A stretch of 64,000 nucleotides of DNA from Burkholderia sp. H160. GTDB taxonomy: Bacteria > Pseudomonadota > Gammaproteobacteria > Burkholderiales > Burkholderiaceae. The position numbers and the translations under genes were made by a program. The notes under the pieces were generated by a model. That model was given only the letters and a program-made list of their open reading frames with translations. It ran no database searches and had not been told where the DNA came from. The stretch spans positions 174,664 to 238,663 of the forward strand of contig ABYL01000001.1 of assembly GCA_000173575.1 (NCBI GenBank), given 5' to 3'. The stretch's first letter is position 1, and every line of letters starts with the position of its first letter. Shown here piece after piece: positions 26,520 through 34,848 of this stretch.

Positions 26520-27812
26520 ATGGAAAGATTCTCGAATCTGCCTCACGTCGCGTCGTACTATGCGGAAACCGCCAACGACACCACACGCCATGCGCCGCTT
26601 GAAGAGACGCTGAGTGTCGACGTCTGCGTGATCGGCGCGGGCCTCACCGGCATTTCCACGGCACTCAATCTCGCTGAGCGCGGCCATTCGGTCGCGGTGC
26701 TCGAGGCGTCGAAAGTCGGATGGGCCGCAAGCGGGCGCAACGGCGGCCAATTGATCGGCGGTTTCGCGTGTGATATCGATACGTTCGCGAAGTTCATGCC
26801 TGCGGACGACCTACGGCGTGTTTGGGACATGGGGTTAGAAACGCTCGATATCGTCAGGGAGCGTATTGCGAAACACCGGATCGATTGCGATCTCACCTTC
26901 GGTTATCTGACTGCCGCGAACAAACCGCGCGATACCGATGCGCTGAAAAGATGGCGCGACGATGCGCAGCGACGCTTCGGCTACGACCGTTTCACCTATA
27001 TCGACGCCGACGGCATGGGCGCCTATGTGCAATCGCAGCGCTATCTCGGCGGACTGTTCGATGCCGAAAGCGGCCATTTGCACCCACTCAATTACACGCT
27101 GGGTCTTGCGCGCGCGGCGTGCGCGGCCGGCGTGCGCATTTTCGAAGACAGTTGCGCGAGCGCGTTGCGAACAGAAAGCGGCCAGCACGTAGTCGAAACC
27201 GCGCGCGGCAAAGTGAGGGCACGATTCGTCGTGCTCGCCTGCAATACCTATCTCGGCAAGCTTGCGCCGGACGTTGCGCGCAAGATCATGCCGGTCGGCA
27301 CCTATGTGATTGCCACCGAACAGCTCGACCCGGATCGCGCCGATGCGCTGATGCCCGCCAAAGCAGCGGTATGCGACAGCCGCTTCGTGCTCGACTATTT
27401 CCGCCCCGCTCCGGATAACCGGTTGCTGTGGGGTGGCAAAGTCAGCTACTCGACCATTGCGCCGCGCGACCTTGGCACAGCGATGCGCCGCGACATGCTG
27501 AAAACTTTTCCGCAACTCGAAGATGTCAATATCGACTATGCGTGGGGAGGTTTTGTCGACATCACCATGAATCGCGCGCCGCATTTCGGCCGCCTTTCTC
27601 CTACCGTGTATTTCGCGCAAGGCTTCTCGGGACACGGCGTGAACACTACCGGGCTCGCGGGAAAGCTGATCGCAGAGGCGATCAGCGGCCAGGCGTCGCG
27701 CTTCGATCTGTTCGACAAGATTCGTCACCGCGACTTCCCCGGCGGCGCTGCACTGCGCACCCCAGCTCTCGTGCTCGCAATGACCTGGTATCGAATGAAG
27801 GACCTGCTTTGA
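26520..27812 (+). CDS. FAD-dependent oxidase/dehydrogenase, PuuB-like (copy 1)
   Basis: 430 residues from ATG 26520. N-terminal Rossmann motif VIGAGLTGISTALNLAERG with GWAASGRNGGQLIGGF, the DAO-family FAD-binding pattern, and C-terminal AWGGFVDITMNRAPHFG with GHGVNTTGLAGKLI. PuuB oxidises gamma-glutamylputrescine to the aldehyde with release of H2O2; related enzymes act on other glutamylated amines. The stop overlaps the start of a paralogue (TGATG). A longer frame begins at 26454 inside the terminator and is unlikely. Confidence 0.8.
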   Translation: MERFSNLPHVASYYAETANDTTRHAPLEETLSVDVCVIGAGLTGISTALNLAERGHSVAVLEASKVGWAASGRNGGQLIGGFACDIDTFAKFMPADDLRRVWDMGLETLDIVRERIAKHRIDCDLTFGYLTAANKPRDTDALKRWRDDAQRRFGYDRFTYIDADGMGAYVQSQRYLGGLFDAESGHLHPLNYTLGLARAACAAGVRIFEDSCASALRTESGQHVVETARGKVRARFVVLACNTYLGKLAPDVARKIMPVGTYVIATEQLDPDRADALMPAKAAVCDSRFVLDYFRPAPDNRLLWGGKVSYSTIAPRDLGTAMRRDMLKTFPQLEDVNIDYAWGGFVDITMNRAPHFGRLSPTVYFAQGFSGHGVNTTGLAGKLIAEAISGQASRFDLFDKIRHRDFPGGAALRTPALVLAMTWYRMKDLL

Positions 27813-29134
27813 TGAACGCTTCAATTGCCGAGCTGAACACGCTCGAGCGTCGCGCCAACGCGTTGATCGCCAACTCCTACTATGAAGCGGACACGCCCCG
27901 GCTGACCACCGATGGCCCCATGCTCGCAGGTGCATTGGAGGCCGACGTCTGTGTGATCGGCGCCGGGTTCTCTGGTTTGTCGGTGGCGCTGGAGTGCCGC
28001 AAGCGCGGCTTGTCGGTGGTCGTGCTCGACGCGCATCGACCCGGCTGGGGCGCGTCGGGACGAAACGGCGGACAGACCCTGGTGGGTTTCGCGAAAGACG
28101 AAGTGATCGAACGTCAACTCGGCCTTGAAGGCGCACGCGCCGCATGGGCGCTATCAGTGGAAGGCGTGGCACTGGTCCGCGAACGGATCGCGCACTATGG
28201 CATCAATTGCGATTTAACTTCAGGGTATTTGACGGTCGCTACCAAACCGAAACGTGTGCGTGACTTGCGCTCCTGGATGGAATCGGCCTCGCAACGCTGG
28301 GGGTATTCGAAGCTCTGCTGGCTCGATACCGACGAAACGCGCACACGCGTCGCGTCGCGACGCTATCTGGCCGGAGTCTACGATCCGTTGTCCGGGCATC
28401 TGCACCCACTCAAATACTGCCTTGGACTCGCCAATGCGGCACTGCGCGAAGGCGTGGAATTGTTCGCGCATTCGCCGGTGATCGAAGTCGTGCGCGGCCC
28501 GCGCCCGGTCGTGCGTACCACTCAGGGCGAAGTGCGCTGCCGCTTTGTGGCGGCATGCGGCAACGCGACGATCGGCGACGTGTTACCCGCACCGGTGGCC
28601 GCACGCATTGCACCGATCGCATCGTACATCGTTGCCACGGAACCGCTCGGCCAGGCGCGTGCCGACGCGTTGATCAAAGGACGGGAGGCAGTCTGCGATA
28701 ACAACTTCTTCCTCGACTATTTCCGACTTTCCGGGGACCATCGCGTGCTGTTCGGCGGACGAGCGAGTTCGACCGGAGCGTCGCCGATGCAACTCAGCAA
28801 GGAGATTCGCCAGCGCATGATCGGCGTATTCCCGCAACTCGATGACGTGCGAATTGCCTATGCGTGGGGCGGGTTTGTCGACGTGACGCGCAATCGCGCG
28901 CCCGACTTCGGCTCGATCGATCCAAATTTCTTCTACGTGCAAGGGTTTTCGGGCCACGGCGTGGCGTTGACGGGGATCGCAGGTCGCGTGGTGGCACAAG
29001 CAATGGCTGGGGAAACGGCTGCCTTCGATCTGTTCGCGCGGTTGCGGCATAAGCGCTTTCCGGGTGGCCCGGCATTGCGAGGCCCGGCGCTCGAGCTTGG
29101 ATTGATTTATCACCGGATTCTGGACCTGCTTTAG
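27812..29134 (+). CDS. puuB: FAD-dependent oxidase, PuuB-like (copy 2)
   Basis: 440 residues. Same architecture as the preceding gene: VIGAGFSGLSVALECRKRG, GWGASGRNGGQTLVGF, and AWGGFVDVTRNRAPDFG, GHGVALTGIAG. The two are clearly paralogous and coupled by a TGATG overlap. One is likely the gamma-glutamylputrescine oxidase that links PuuA to the ALDH; the other may serve another polyamine conjugate. I cannot say from sequence which one is the true PuuB. Ends the polyamine block. Confidence 0.8.
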   Translation: MNASIAELNTLERRANALIANSYYEADTPRLTTDGPMLAGALEADVCVIGAGFSGLSVALECRKRGLSVVVLDAHRPGWGASGRNGGQTLVGFAKDEVIERQLGLEGARAAWALSVEGVALVRERIAHYGINCDLTSGYLTVATKPKRVRDLRSWMESASQRWGYSKLCWLDTDETRTRVASRRYLAGVYDPLSGHLHPLKYCLGLANAALREGVELFAHSPVIEVVRGPRPVVRTTQGEVRCRFVAACGNATIGDVLPAPVAARIAPIASYIVATEPLGQARADALIKGREAVCDNNFFLDYFRLSGDHRVLFGGRASSTGASPMQLSKEIRQRMIGVFPQLDDVRIAYAWGGFVDVTRNRAPDFGSIDPNFFYVQGFSGHGVALTGIAGRVVAQAMAGETAAFDLFARLRHKRFPGGPALRGPALELGLIYHRILDLL

Positions 29135-29455
29135 CCTGCGTTTCAGAGGGTTCTGTTGCAATAACGGAGGCTGGTATGCTACGGGACCCGTCGGCTTGGA
29201 CTCGAGCGAGCAATTAACCTCATTGAGCGAGCCGCGAAGTGCTGACGAGCCCTCAGATCTTCGACTTCCCGATCGTAGTCGCCGGGGTGGAGCGCGCATA
29301 CGCTTAAATTGGCGCAGACCGCGGCTAGGACCACCACTGGGGACGCTCCCCCTGCGTGCGCCGCAGCGCTCATCGTGTTGCCGAACACCGAGGACCGTGA
29401 ACCAGGACCAGTCACCGTCGCGTCAGTCAGCAGGGCCGCCGACGAAGCATAGTAG
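29135..29455. other. Non-coding or degraded stretch
   Basis: About 320 bp after the second oxidase gene without a credible gene on either strand. Two adjacent in-frame TAG codons (29450-29455) close the frame that becomes MFS-like downstream. Probably the decayed upstream part of the MFS gene whose end survives next door. Confidence 0.3.
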
Positions 29456-29731
29456 GCGCCGAGCACCCCGACCGTCTCGCCCGTAACGCGCGGCACGACA
29501 GACTTGCCCGAAGCAGGATCGGCCATGTTCGTCAGCATTATTCAGGTGGCGATTGCCGTGGGTTCCGCAGTGGGCGGCACGATTGTCGACCGGGCCGGAT
29601 TCCATGCCGACTTTACGCTGGGACTCGGACTCGCGCTGCTAGGTCTCGTGGCACTGCAACGGCTTGCTGCGTTGGAACGGCCGGCCACGGCGTCTTCGCT
29701 TGATTGCGCCTGCGACGCGTCGGCTGACTGA
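29456..29731 (+). pseudogene. MFS transporter, 3' remnant
   Basis: About 90 codons read as the last two membrane helices of an AraJ/YdhP-like drug/sugar MFS exporter: LPEAGSAMFVSIIQVAIAVG, then GGTIVDRAGF and a final Leu-rich helix, ending in a short polar tail. No start or upstream helices are present; two stops lie just before. Non-functional leftover of a deletion or insertion event, ending 5 bp before the convergent RHH gene. Confidence 0.6.
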
Positions 29732-29736
29732 ATGCC

Positions 29737-30075
29737 TCAACCAGCCGTCTTCACGACTCTGGGTTGAAACGAAGCATTGAGCGGCACGTCGCCGGCGGCC
29801 TCGGTGCGTGCAGCGCTCGTCGACAGATAGCGCAGACAGCACACGCGCAAAAACGATGCGAAATTCAACGGCTCTTCGCCGCGCAAGGCGAACAGTTCGT
29901 CGTGGAGCTTCGCCACGAACTGGGTCGTCGTCATGTCCTCGCGGTTGGCGATTTCCCGAAGCAGGTCCCAGAAGAGATTTTCGAGCCTCACCGTGGTCAC
30001 GACGCCATGAATGCGCAGAGCGCGCGTACGCGACTCATAGAGGATCGGATCAGCGTTGACATAGACGTTGCACAT
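29737..30075 (-). CDS. Ribbon-helix-helix domain protein
   Basis: 112 residues. After a short start (CNVYVNADP), residues ~25-90 read as the RHH_4 domain: HGVVTTVRLENLFWDLLREIA, then EDMTTTQFVAKLHDEL and FASFLRVCCLRYL. Such small proteins are probable DNA-binding regulators, sometimes annotated together with aryl-sulphate sulphotransferases. GAAAGG precedes the ATG. It is not clearly in an operon; the DJ-1 gene is 132 bp upstream on the same strand. Confidence 0.7.
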   Translation of the reverse strand: MCNVYVNADPILYESRTRALRIHGVVTTVRLENLFWDLLREIANREDMTTTQFVAKLHDELFALRGEEPLNFASFLRVCCLRYLSTSAARTEAAGDVPLNASFQPRVVKTAG

Positions 30076-30207
30076 ACGGTCAGCCTTTCTCGCAAGTGAT
30101 GACGTCGCAGAACGCGAAGCGCGCCGTGCGGGCGCTCATGCCGTCGTGATCGAGCGTAACACGGTTGCTCGCCCGCGCTGCCGCGCTTCGGATCGAGGCG
30201 CGCTAGT

Positions 30208-30786
30208 TCAATGCTCGATGCGCGTGCCGAGCAGGGCGAGGAACTGCGCGAGCCAGTTCACGTGCGAGGTCCACGCGGGCGCGGTGACGAAGTTCTCGTC
30301 GGTGATCGCGTCAGGCCAGTCGAGCGCCACGTACTGCGCGCCGGCGAGCTTCACTTCGGGCGCGCAGGCCGGATAAGCCGAGATGCGCCGTCCTTCGATC
30401 ACACCCGCCGCCACCAGCAGTTGCGCGCCATGGCAGACGGCAGCGATCGGCTTTTTCGCTTCGGCGAAGTGACGCACGAATGCGATCACCTTCTCGTTGA
30501 GTCGCAGATATTCGGGTGCGCGACCGCCGGGCACGAGCAGCGCGTCGTATTGCGCAGGATTCACCGACGCGAAGTCGGCGTTCAGCGTGAAGTTATGGCC
30601 GCGCTTTTCCGTGTAGGTCTGATCGCCTTCGAAGTCGTGGATCGCGGTGCGAATCGCGTCGCCCGCGCGCTTGTCGGGCGCAACGACGTCCACCGTATGT
30701 CCGACCACCGCAAGCGCCTGAAACGGCACCATCAGCTCGTAGTCTTCGACAAAATCGCCTGCGATGATAAGAATGCGCCTGGACAT
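30208..30786 (-). CDS. DJ-1/PfpI family protein
   Basis: 192 residues, single domain of the ThiJ/PfpI fold. Nucleophile-elbow Cys118 in [14 protein letters not shown], preceded by [13 protein letters not shown]. Residue pattern fits the intracellular protease/deglycase-like group (YhbO, PfpI). The physiological reaction of these proteins is debated (protease, glyoxalase, deglycase, chaperone), so no activity is assigned. AGAGGAAACG lies before the ATG. Confidence 0.85.
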   Translation of the reverse strand: MSRRILIIAGDFVEDYELMVPFQALAVVGHTVDVVAPDKRAGDAIRTAIHDFEGDQTYTEKRGHNFTLNADFASVNPAQYDALLVPGGRAPEYLRLNEKVIAFVRHFAEAKKPIAAVCHGAQLLVAAGVIEGRRISAYPACAPEVKLAGAQYVALDWPDAITDENFVTAPAWTSHVNWLAQFLALLGTRIEH

Positions 30787-31040
30787 GTTTCGTTTCCTCT
30801 CGAATCGGGTGGGGAATGGCGAGGTGGACGCGCTATTGCTGTGCGCGCAAGATGGCGGCCGCTGTGAAGCAATATAACCAGCGACGTAGTGGGGGAGGTA
30901 ATACGCGGCTAAATGCCGACCAGGGATTTCACTGAGCCTGAACGTGCGGCCCAGGTTTATCGCAGCACGTTGCGTGCGGATGCGATCAGCAGAGTCGCGC
31001 TCTATTCAGGCGCGACTCTCCTGGCATTGGAAAGGGCCAC

Positions 31041-31526
31041 TCAACCGCGCAGATTCGACACACATCGCTGCAGCACCTTACGCAGCGTATCGACCGGGAT
31101 CTCCGTCACTCCATCCAGCATGGACGCCTCGAGCGCGTCGATCGCCGAATCGCATTCCTTCAGTACCCGACGCCCTTCGTCGGTCAGAAACAGATGAATC
31201 AGACGACCGTGAGTAGGGTGCCCAACGCGCCCGACCCAACCGTTGGCTTCCATAGTTTTGACGACCTCGTTGGCCGACTGCGGCGTGATGAACGAACGTT
31301 CAGCGAGTTTCGCGTTGGTCATGGCGCCGCTGGCGCTGATCACGGAGAGCGCGGTGAACTGAGGCAAGGTCAACCCGAATTCGCCGAGAACATCGATAAA
31401 GCTGCGTTTGAGCAAGCGGTCCAGTTGGCCGACCACATAGGAAACCCGGGCAGGTGGTGCACCTGCTTTCGTCGAACCGGCCTGTTTGGCAAGGGGCGTT
31501 CGCCGCTTCTCCGTTGTCTTGATCAT
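31041..31526 (-). CDS. MarR-family repressor of the hydroxycinnamate cluster
   Basis: 161 residues, with a winged helix-turn-helix in the middle (about 45-115: LTLPQFTALSVISASGAMTN..., then FITPQSANEVVKTMEANGWV) and dimerisation helices at both ends. Divergent from an MFS transporter gene with 119 bp between. Members called FerC/FerR/CouR repress ferulate/coumarate genes and release DNA on binding hydroxycinnamoyl-CoA. The matching palindromes at 31579 and 33919 support that role here. No gene symbol is given because naming differs among species. Confidence 0.8.
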   Translation of the reverse strand: MIKTTEKRRTPLAKQAGSTKAGAPPARVSYVVGQLDRLLKRSFIDVLGEFGLTLPQFTALSVISASGAMTNAKLAERSFITPQSANEVVKTMEANGWVGRVGHPTHGRLIHLFLTDEGRRVLKECDSAIDALEASMLDGVTEIPVDTLRKVLQRCVSNLRG

Positions 31527-31578
31527 TATTGGTTGCCTTAGGTGTTTCTACCAGGCATATCATATTCTACTTTCATCG

Positions 31579-31591
31579 TCAGGCTACCTGA
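31579..31591. promoter_or_regulatory. Probable MarR operator (marR/MFS intergenic)
   Basis: TCAGGCTACCTGA: a perfect 5-bp inverted repeat with 3-bp centre, in the space between the divergent marR and MFS genes, 55 bp before the MFS start. The same half-sites with the same spacing recur at 33919-33933, before the hydratase-lyase gene. Size and spacing fit a MarR dimer site. Confidence 0.6.
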
Positions 31592-31645
31592 GACTAGACT
31601 CATCGTCAAACCAATAGCAGTTAAATCAAAGGTGAAGGAGACGTC

Positions 31646-32875
31646 ATGTCAAGCATTGCTGATCGGTCGAGTGCCGCAGGTTCCAGTACTGCACTAACGT
31701 TGGCGCTGTGCTTTCTCGTCGCGGTACTGGAGGGCATCGACCTGCAGTCCACTGGCGTTGCGGCGCCTCGAATGGCGCACGAGTTCGGCTTGTCGGTGAG
31801 CCAGCTAGGGTTGGCTTTCAGCGCCGGCATGTTTGGGCTTTTGCCGGGAGCCATGATCGGAGGAAGACTCGCCGACAAGATTGGCCGCAAGCGCGTTCTG
31901 ATGATCTCGATGGTCGTATTCGGCGTCTTCTCGATTGCGACCGCGCAAGTCTGGAGTTTCGAGAGTCTGCTCATCGCCCGCGTACTGACGGGCATTGGGC
32001 TCGGCGGCGCGATGCCGAACCTGATCGCGTTGTCTTCCGAGGCGGTCGATCCGCGCCACCGCAACACAGCGGTCAGCGTCATGTATTGCGGTATGCCGCT
32101 CGGCGGCGCGCTTGCCGCACTGATCGGCGTGCTGAGCGCCGGCAATACCGCGTGGCGTCATATCTTCTACGTCGGCGGGGCCGGACCGCTGATCATCATT
32201 CCTCTGCTGATGGCGTTGCTGCCAGAGTCGCGTGAATTCGCAATCGGGTCGCGCGATACGACGACAGCGGACACGCCGCTTCTTTCGACGCGCGAAGCCT
32301 TGTTCGGCGAGGGACGCGCCGCGGCGACGATCGGCATCTGGATCAGCTTCTTCTGCACGCTGATCGTGCTTTACTTTCTGCTGAACTGGCTGCCTTCGTT
32401 GACCGTGGGACGCGGCATGAGCCGTTCGCAGGCCGGGATCGCGCAGATTTTCTTCAACGTGGGCAGTGTGATCGGCGTGCTCGGCATCGGTGTGCTGATG
32501 GACCGGTTCAGGCAAGCCCTCTCTGTCACGGCAATCTATGCCTGCATCGTCGGTGCATTGATCGCGCTTTCTCAAGTCGCCAGCATCGAGACGCTATCGG
32601 TTGCCGTGCTGTTTGCCGGCATGGGCGTCGTCGGTGCGCAGTCGATGCTGTATGCGCTGTCCGCCGCCAGCTATCCGACCAGCGTGCGTGGTACGGGTGT
32701 CGGCGCCGCGGTGGCGGTGGGACGCGTCGGTTCGATTGTCGGCCCTGTTGCCGCCGGGCAATTGCTTTCGATGGGCAAGAGCTCGGCGCTGGTCATCGGC
32801 GCGAGCGTGCCGGTGACGATCATCGCGGCGATTACGGCATTGCTCGTCATCCGCTCCAACGCCGCAAAGCGATAA
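31646..32875 (+). CDS. MFS transporter, probable hydroxycinnamate/aromatic acid uptake
   Basis: 409 residues, 12 predicted membrane helices. The loop 2-3 motif GGRLADKIGRKRVLM and the early acidic motif in LEGIDLQSTGVAAP (helix 1, typical of the aromatic acid:H+ symporter family with MhpT, PcaK, BenK) are present. Located beside the MarR regulator and upstream of ferulate/coumarate genes, so likely importing p-coumarate, ferulate or a related phenylpropanoid. AAGGAGA precedes the ATG. Confidence 0.85.
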   Translation: MSSIADRSSAAGSSTALTLALCFLVAVLEGIDLQSTGVAAPRMAHEFGLSVSQLGLAFSAGMFGLLPGAMIGGRLADKIGRKRVLMISMVVFGVFSIATAQVWSFESLLIARVLTGIGLGGAMPNLIALSSEAVDPRHRNTAVSVMYCGMPLGGALAALIGVLSAGNTAWRHIFYVGGAGPLIIIPLLMALLPESREFAIGSRDTTTADTPLLSTREALFGEGRAAATIGIWISFFCTLIVLYFLLNWLPSLTVGRGMSRSQAGIAQIFFNVGSVIGVLGIGVLMDRFRQALSVTAIYACIVGALIALSQVASIETLSVAVLFAGMGVVGAQSMLYALSAASYPTSVRGTGVGAAVAVGRVGSIVGPVAAGQLLSMGKSSALVIGASVPVTIIAAITALLVIRSNAAKR

Positions 32876-32896
32876 GTCGTCGTTGCTCGACCCGCG

Positions 32897-32925
32897 TGGC
32901 CCGGCGTTCTCGCGCCGGGCCATTT
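32897..32925. terminator. Bidirectional terminator between convergent genes
   Basis: TGGCCCGGCG (32897-32906) and CGCCGGGCCA (32913-32922) form a perfect 10-bp stem with a 6-base loop, followed by TTT on the + strand. It lies between the ends of the MFS gene (+) and the amidohydrolase gene (-). Confidence 0.8.
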
Positions 32926-32926
32926 G

Positions 32927-33811
32927 TCATGTCTGGGCCCGCAGCCCCAGCAATGTGACGGCGTTCTCTTTCAGAACGAGCGGCTTCACCTCGGGCTTGA
33001 TGTCGAGCGTCTCGAAGTCTTCGAGCCAGCGGTCCGGGCGGATCAGCGGGAAGTCGGAGGCGAACAGCACCTTGTTGCGCAACAGCGTATTCGCGTACTT
33101 CACCAGTTCGGGCGAAAAGTATTTCGGCGACCAGCCGGACAGATCGATATACACGTTCGGCTTGTGCAGCGCGATCGACAGCGCCTGCTCCTGCCACGGC
33201 CAGGACGGATGCGCGATCACGATCTTCATGTCGGGAAAGTCGGCGGCGACATCGTCGAGGTAGATCGGCTCCGAATACTTGAGGCGCAAGCCGCCGCCGC
33301 CGCGCATGCCCGAGCCCATGCCCGAGTGGCCACTGTGAAAGACCGCCGGCAGCCCGTACCCGGCAATCACTTCGTATAGCGGATACGCCATGCGGTCGTT
33401 GGCGAAAAAGCCTTGCATCGTGGGATGAAACTTGAAACCACGCACGCCGTGCTCCTCGATCAGCCGCCGCGCTTCGCGTGCCCCGAACTTACCTTTGTGC
33501 GGATCGATGCTCGCGAACGCGATCATGATGTCGGCGTTTTTCTGTGCGAACTCCGCGACCTCCTCGTTCGAAATACGACGGCGCCCGATGTTCGCTTCGG
33601 AATCCACCGTAAACATCACGAAGCCGATATCGCGTTCCCGATAGTGCTCGATCGTTTCGGGAATGGTCGGGCGGCGTCCCTGCTTGAGGACGGTGCCGAA
33701 GTATTTGTCGGCGGCCTCATCGAATTCCTTGGCAAACAGGTCGGGTGGCTGGCAGCACGAGACCTCGGCGTGCACGTGGGTGTCGATGGCCTTGAGTTGA
33801 TCGATGTTCAA
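32927..33811 (-). CDS. Amidohydrolase_2-family metal-dependent hydrolase
   Basis: 294 residues, TIM-barrel amidohydrolase of the Amidohydro_2 group: N-terminal DTHVHAE (metal His-x-His), GFKFHPTMQGFF, FHSGHSGMGSG and IAHPSWPWQEQ, with the final Asp in LFASDFPLIRPDRWL. Relatives decarboxylate or hydrolyse aromatic acids. As I recall, a relative (CouO) takes part in p-coumarate breakdown through a beta-ketoacyl-CoA in Rhodococcus. Divergent from the hydratase-lyase gene, sharing the 170-bp promoter space with the operator, hence probably co-regulated. Exact reaction unknown. Confidence 0.8.
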   Translation of the reverse strand: MNIDQLKAIDTHVHAEVSCCQPPDLFAKEFDEAADKYFGTVLKQGRRPTIPETIEHYRERDIGFVMFTVDSEANIGRRRISNEEVAEFAQKNADIMIAFASIDPHKGKFGAREARRLIEEHGVRGFKFHPTMQGFFANDRMAYPLYEVIAGYGLPAVFHSGHSGMGSGMRGGGGLRLKYSEPIYLDDVAADFPDMKIVIAHPSWPWQEQALSIALHKPNVYIDLSGWSPKYFSPELVKYANTLLRNKVLFASDFPLIRPDRWLEDFETLDIKPEVKPLVLKENAVTLLGLRAQT

Positions 33812-33918
33812 GCGTGTCTCCTATGTGTGGTGGTTTCAGACCCTGACCGCTTTCTCGTGGTCGTCGGCATAGGCGCGTTTAGGGGTTTGTACCAAGATGC
33901 TTACATTGTACTTTACTT

Positions 33919-33933
33919 ATCAGGTCGCCTGAT
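33919..33933. promoter_or_regulatory. Probable MarR operator (amidohydrolase/hydratase-lyase intergenic)
   Basis: ATCAGGTCGCCTGAT, a perfect 6-bp inverted repeat around TCG, in the A+T-rich promoter space between the divergent amidohydrolase and hydratase-lyase genes. Shares TCAGG-N3-CCTGA with the site at 31579. TATTAA directly overlaps its right edge, so a bound repressor would block a promoter there. Confidence 0.65.
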
Positions 33934-33981
33934 ATTAAATTGAGCCTAAGCCGCGAGGGCGGCATTGATACGGAGATGCAG

Positions 33982-34809
33982 ATGAGTTACGAAGGACGCT
34001 GGAACACGGTCAAGGTCACGGTGGAAGGCGGGATCGCCTGGGTCACGTTCAATCGTCCGGACAAGCGCAACGCGATGAGCCCGACGCTGAACAAGGAGAT
34101 GATCGACGTTCTCGAGACGCTCGAACTCGACGCCGAAGCCCAGGTGCTCGTGCTGACCGGCGAAGGCAGCGCGTGGACGGCCGGCATGGACCTGAAGGAA
34201 TATTTCCGCGAAGTGGACGCGGGTCCGGACGTGCTGCAGGAGCGCATTCGCCGCGACGCCAGCCGCTGGCAATGGCAATTGCTGCGCATGTATTCGAAGC
34301 CGACCATCGCGATGGTCAACGGCTGGTGCTTCGGCGGCGGCTTCTCGCCGCTCGTCGCCTGCGATCTCGCGATCGCCGCGGACGAAGCCGTGTTCGGCCT
34401 GTCCGAAATCAACTGGGGCATTCCGCCGGGTAACCTCGTGAGCAAGGCCATGGCCGATACCGTCGGTCATCGTGAGGCGCTGTACTACATCATGACGGGC
34501 GACACCTTCACGGGTCCGCAAGCCGCGAAGATGGGCCTCGTGAACAAGAGCGTGCCGCTCGCGCAACTGCGTGAGGAAACGATCGCCCTCGCGGCGAAAC
34601 TGCTGGACAAGAACCCGGTCGTACTGCGCAACGCGAAGCACGGCTTCAAGCGCTCGCGCGAACTCACGTGGGAGCAGAACGAAGACTACCTGTACGCGAA
34701 GCTCGACCAGGCTAACCATCGCGATAAGGAAGGTGGCCGCGAACAGGGCCTCAAGCAGTTCCTCGACGACAAGAGCATCAAGCCGGGCCTGCAGGCCTAC
34801 AAGCGCTAA
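33982..34809 (+). CDS. ech: p-Hydroxycinnamoyl-CoA hydratase/lyase (feruloyl-CoA hydratase/aldolase)
   Basis: 275 residues from ATG 33982, chosen because GGAG lies 6 bases upstream. It is a crotonase-fold enzyme, very close by memory to the Pseudomonas HCHL along the whole length, with the key residues Ser122, Glu142 and Tyr238 in place (GGGFSPLVACDL, GLSEINWGIPPG, EDYLYAK). It hydrates feruloyl-CoA, p-coumaroyl-CoA or caffeoyl-CoA and cleaves the product to the aldehyde (vanillin, 4-hydroxybenzaldehyde) plus acetyl-CoA. Next gene, 39 bp on, encodes the aldehyde dehydrogenase that takes the product. Confidence 0.95.
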   Translation: MSYEGRWNTVKVTVEGGIAWVTFNRPDKRNAMSPTLNKEMIDVLETLELDAEAQVLVLTGEGSAWTAGMDLKEYFREVDAGPDVLQERIRRDASRWQWQLLRMYSKPTIAMVNGWCFGGGFSPLVACDLAIAADEAVFGLSEINWGIPPGNLVSKAMADTVGHREALYYIMTGDTFTGPQAAKMGLVNKSVPLAQLREETIALAAKLLDKNPVVLRNAKHGFKRSRELTWEQNEDYLYAKLDQANHRDKEGGREQGLKQFLDDKSIKPGLQAYKR

Positions 34810-34848
34810 GCGCCACACTTCAGCAGGACAGACCGAGGAGACGAACCC

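Noticed and set aside
30787-31040. Possible small gene between the DJ-1 and marR genes
   Set aside because: Only short frames overlapping the 3' end of marR; no SD or domain. Treated as non-coding.
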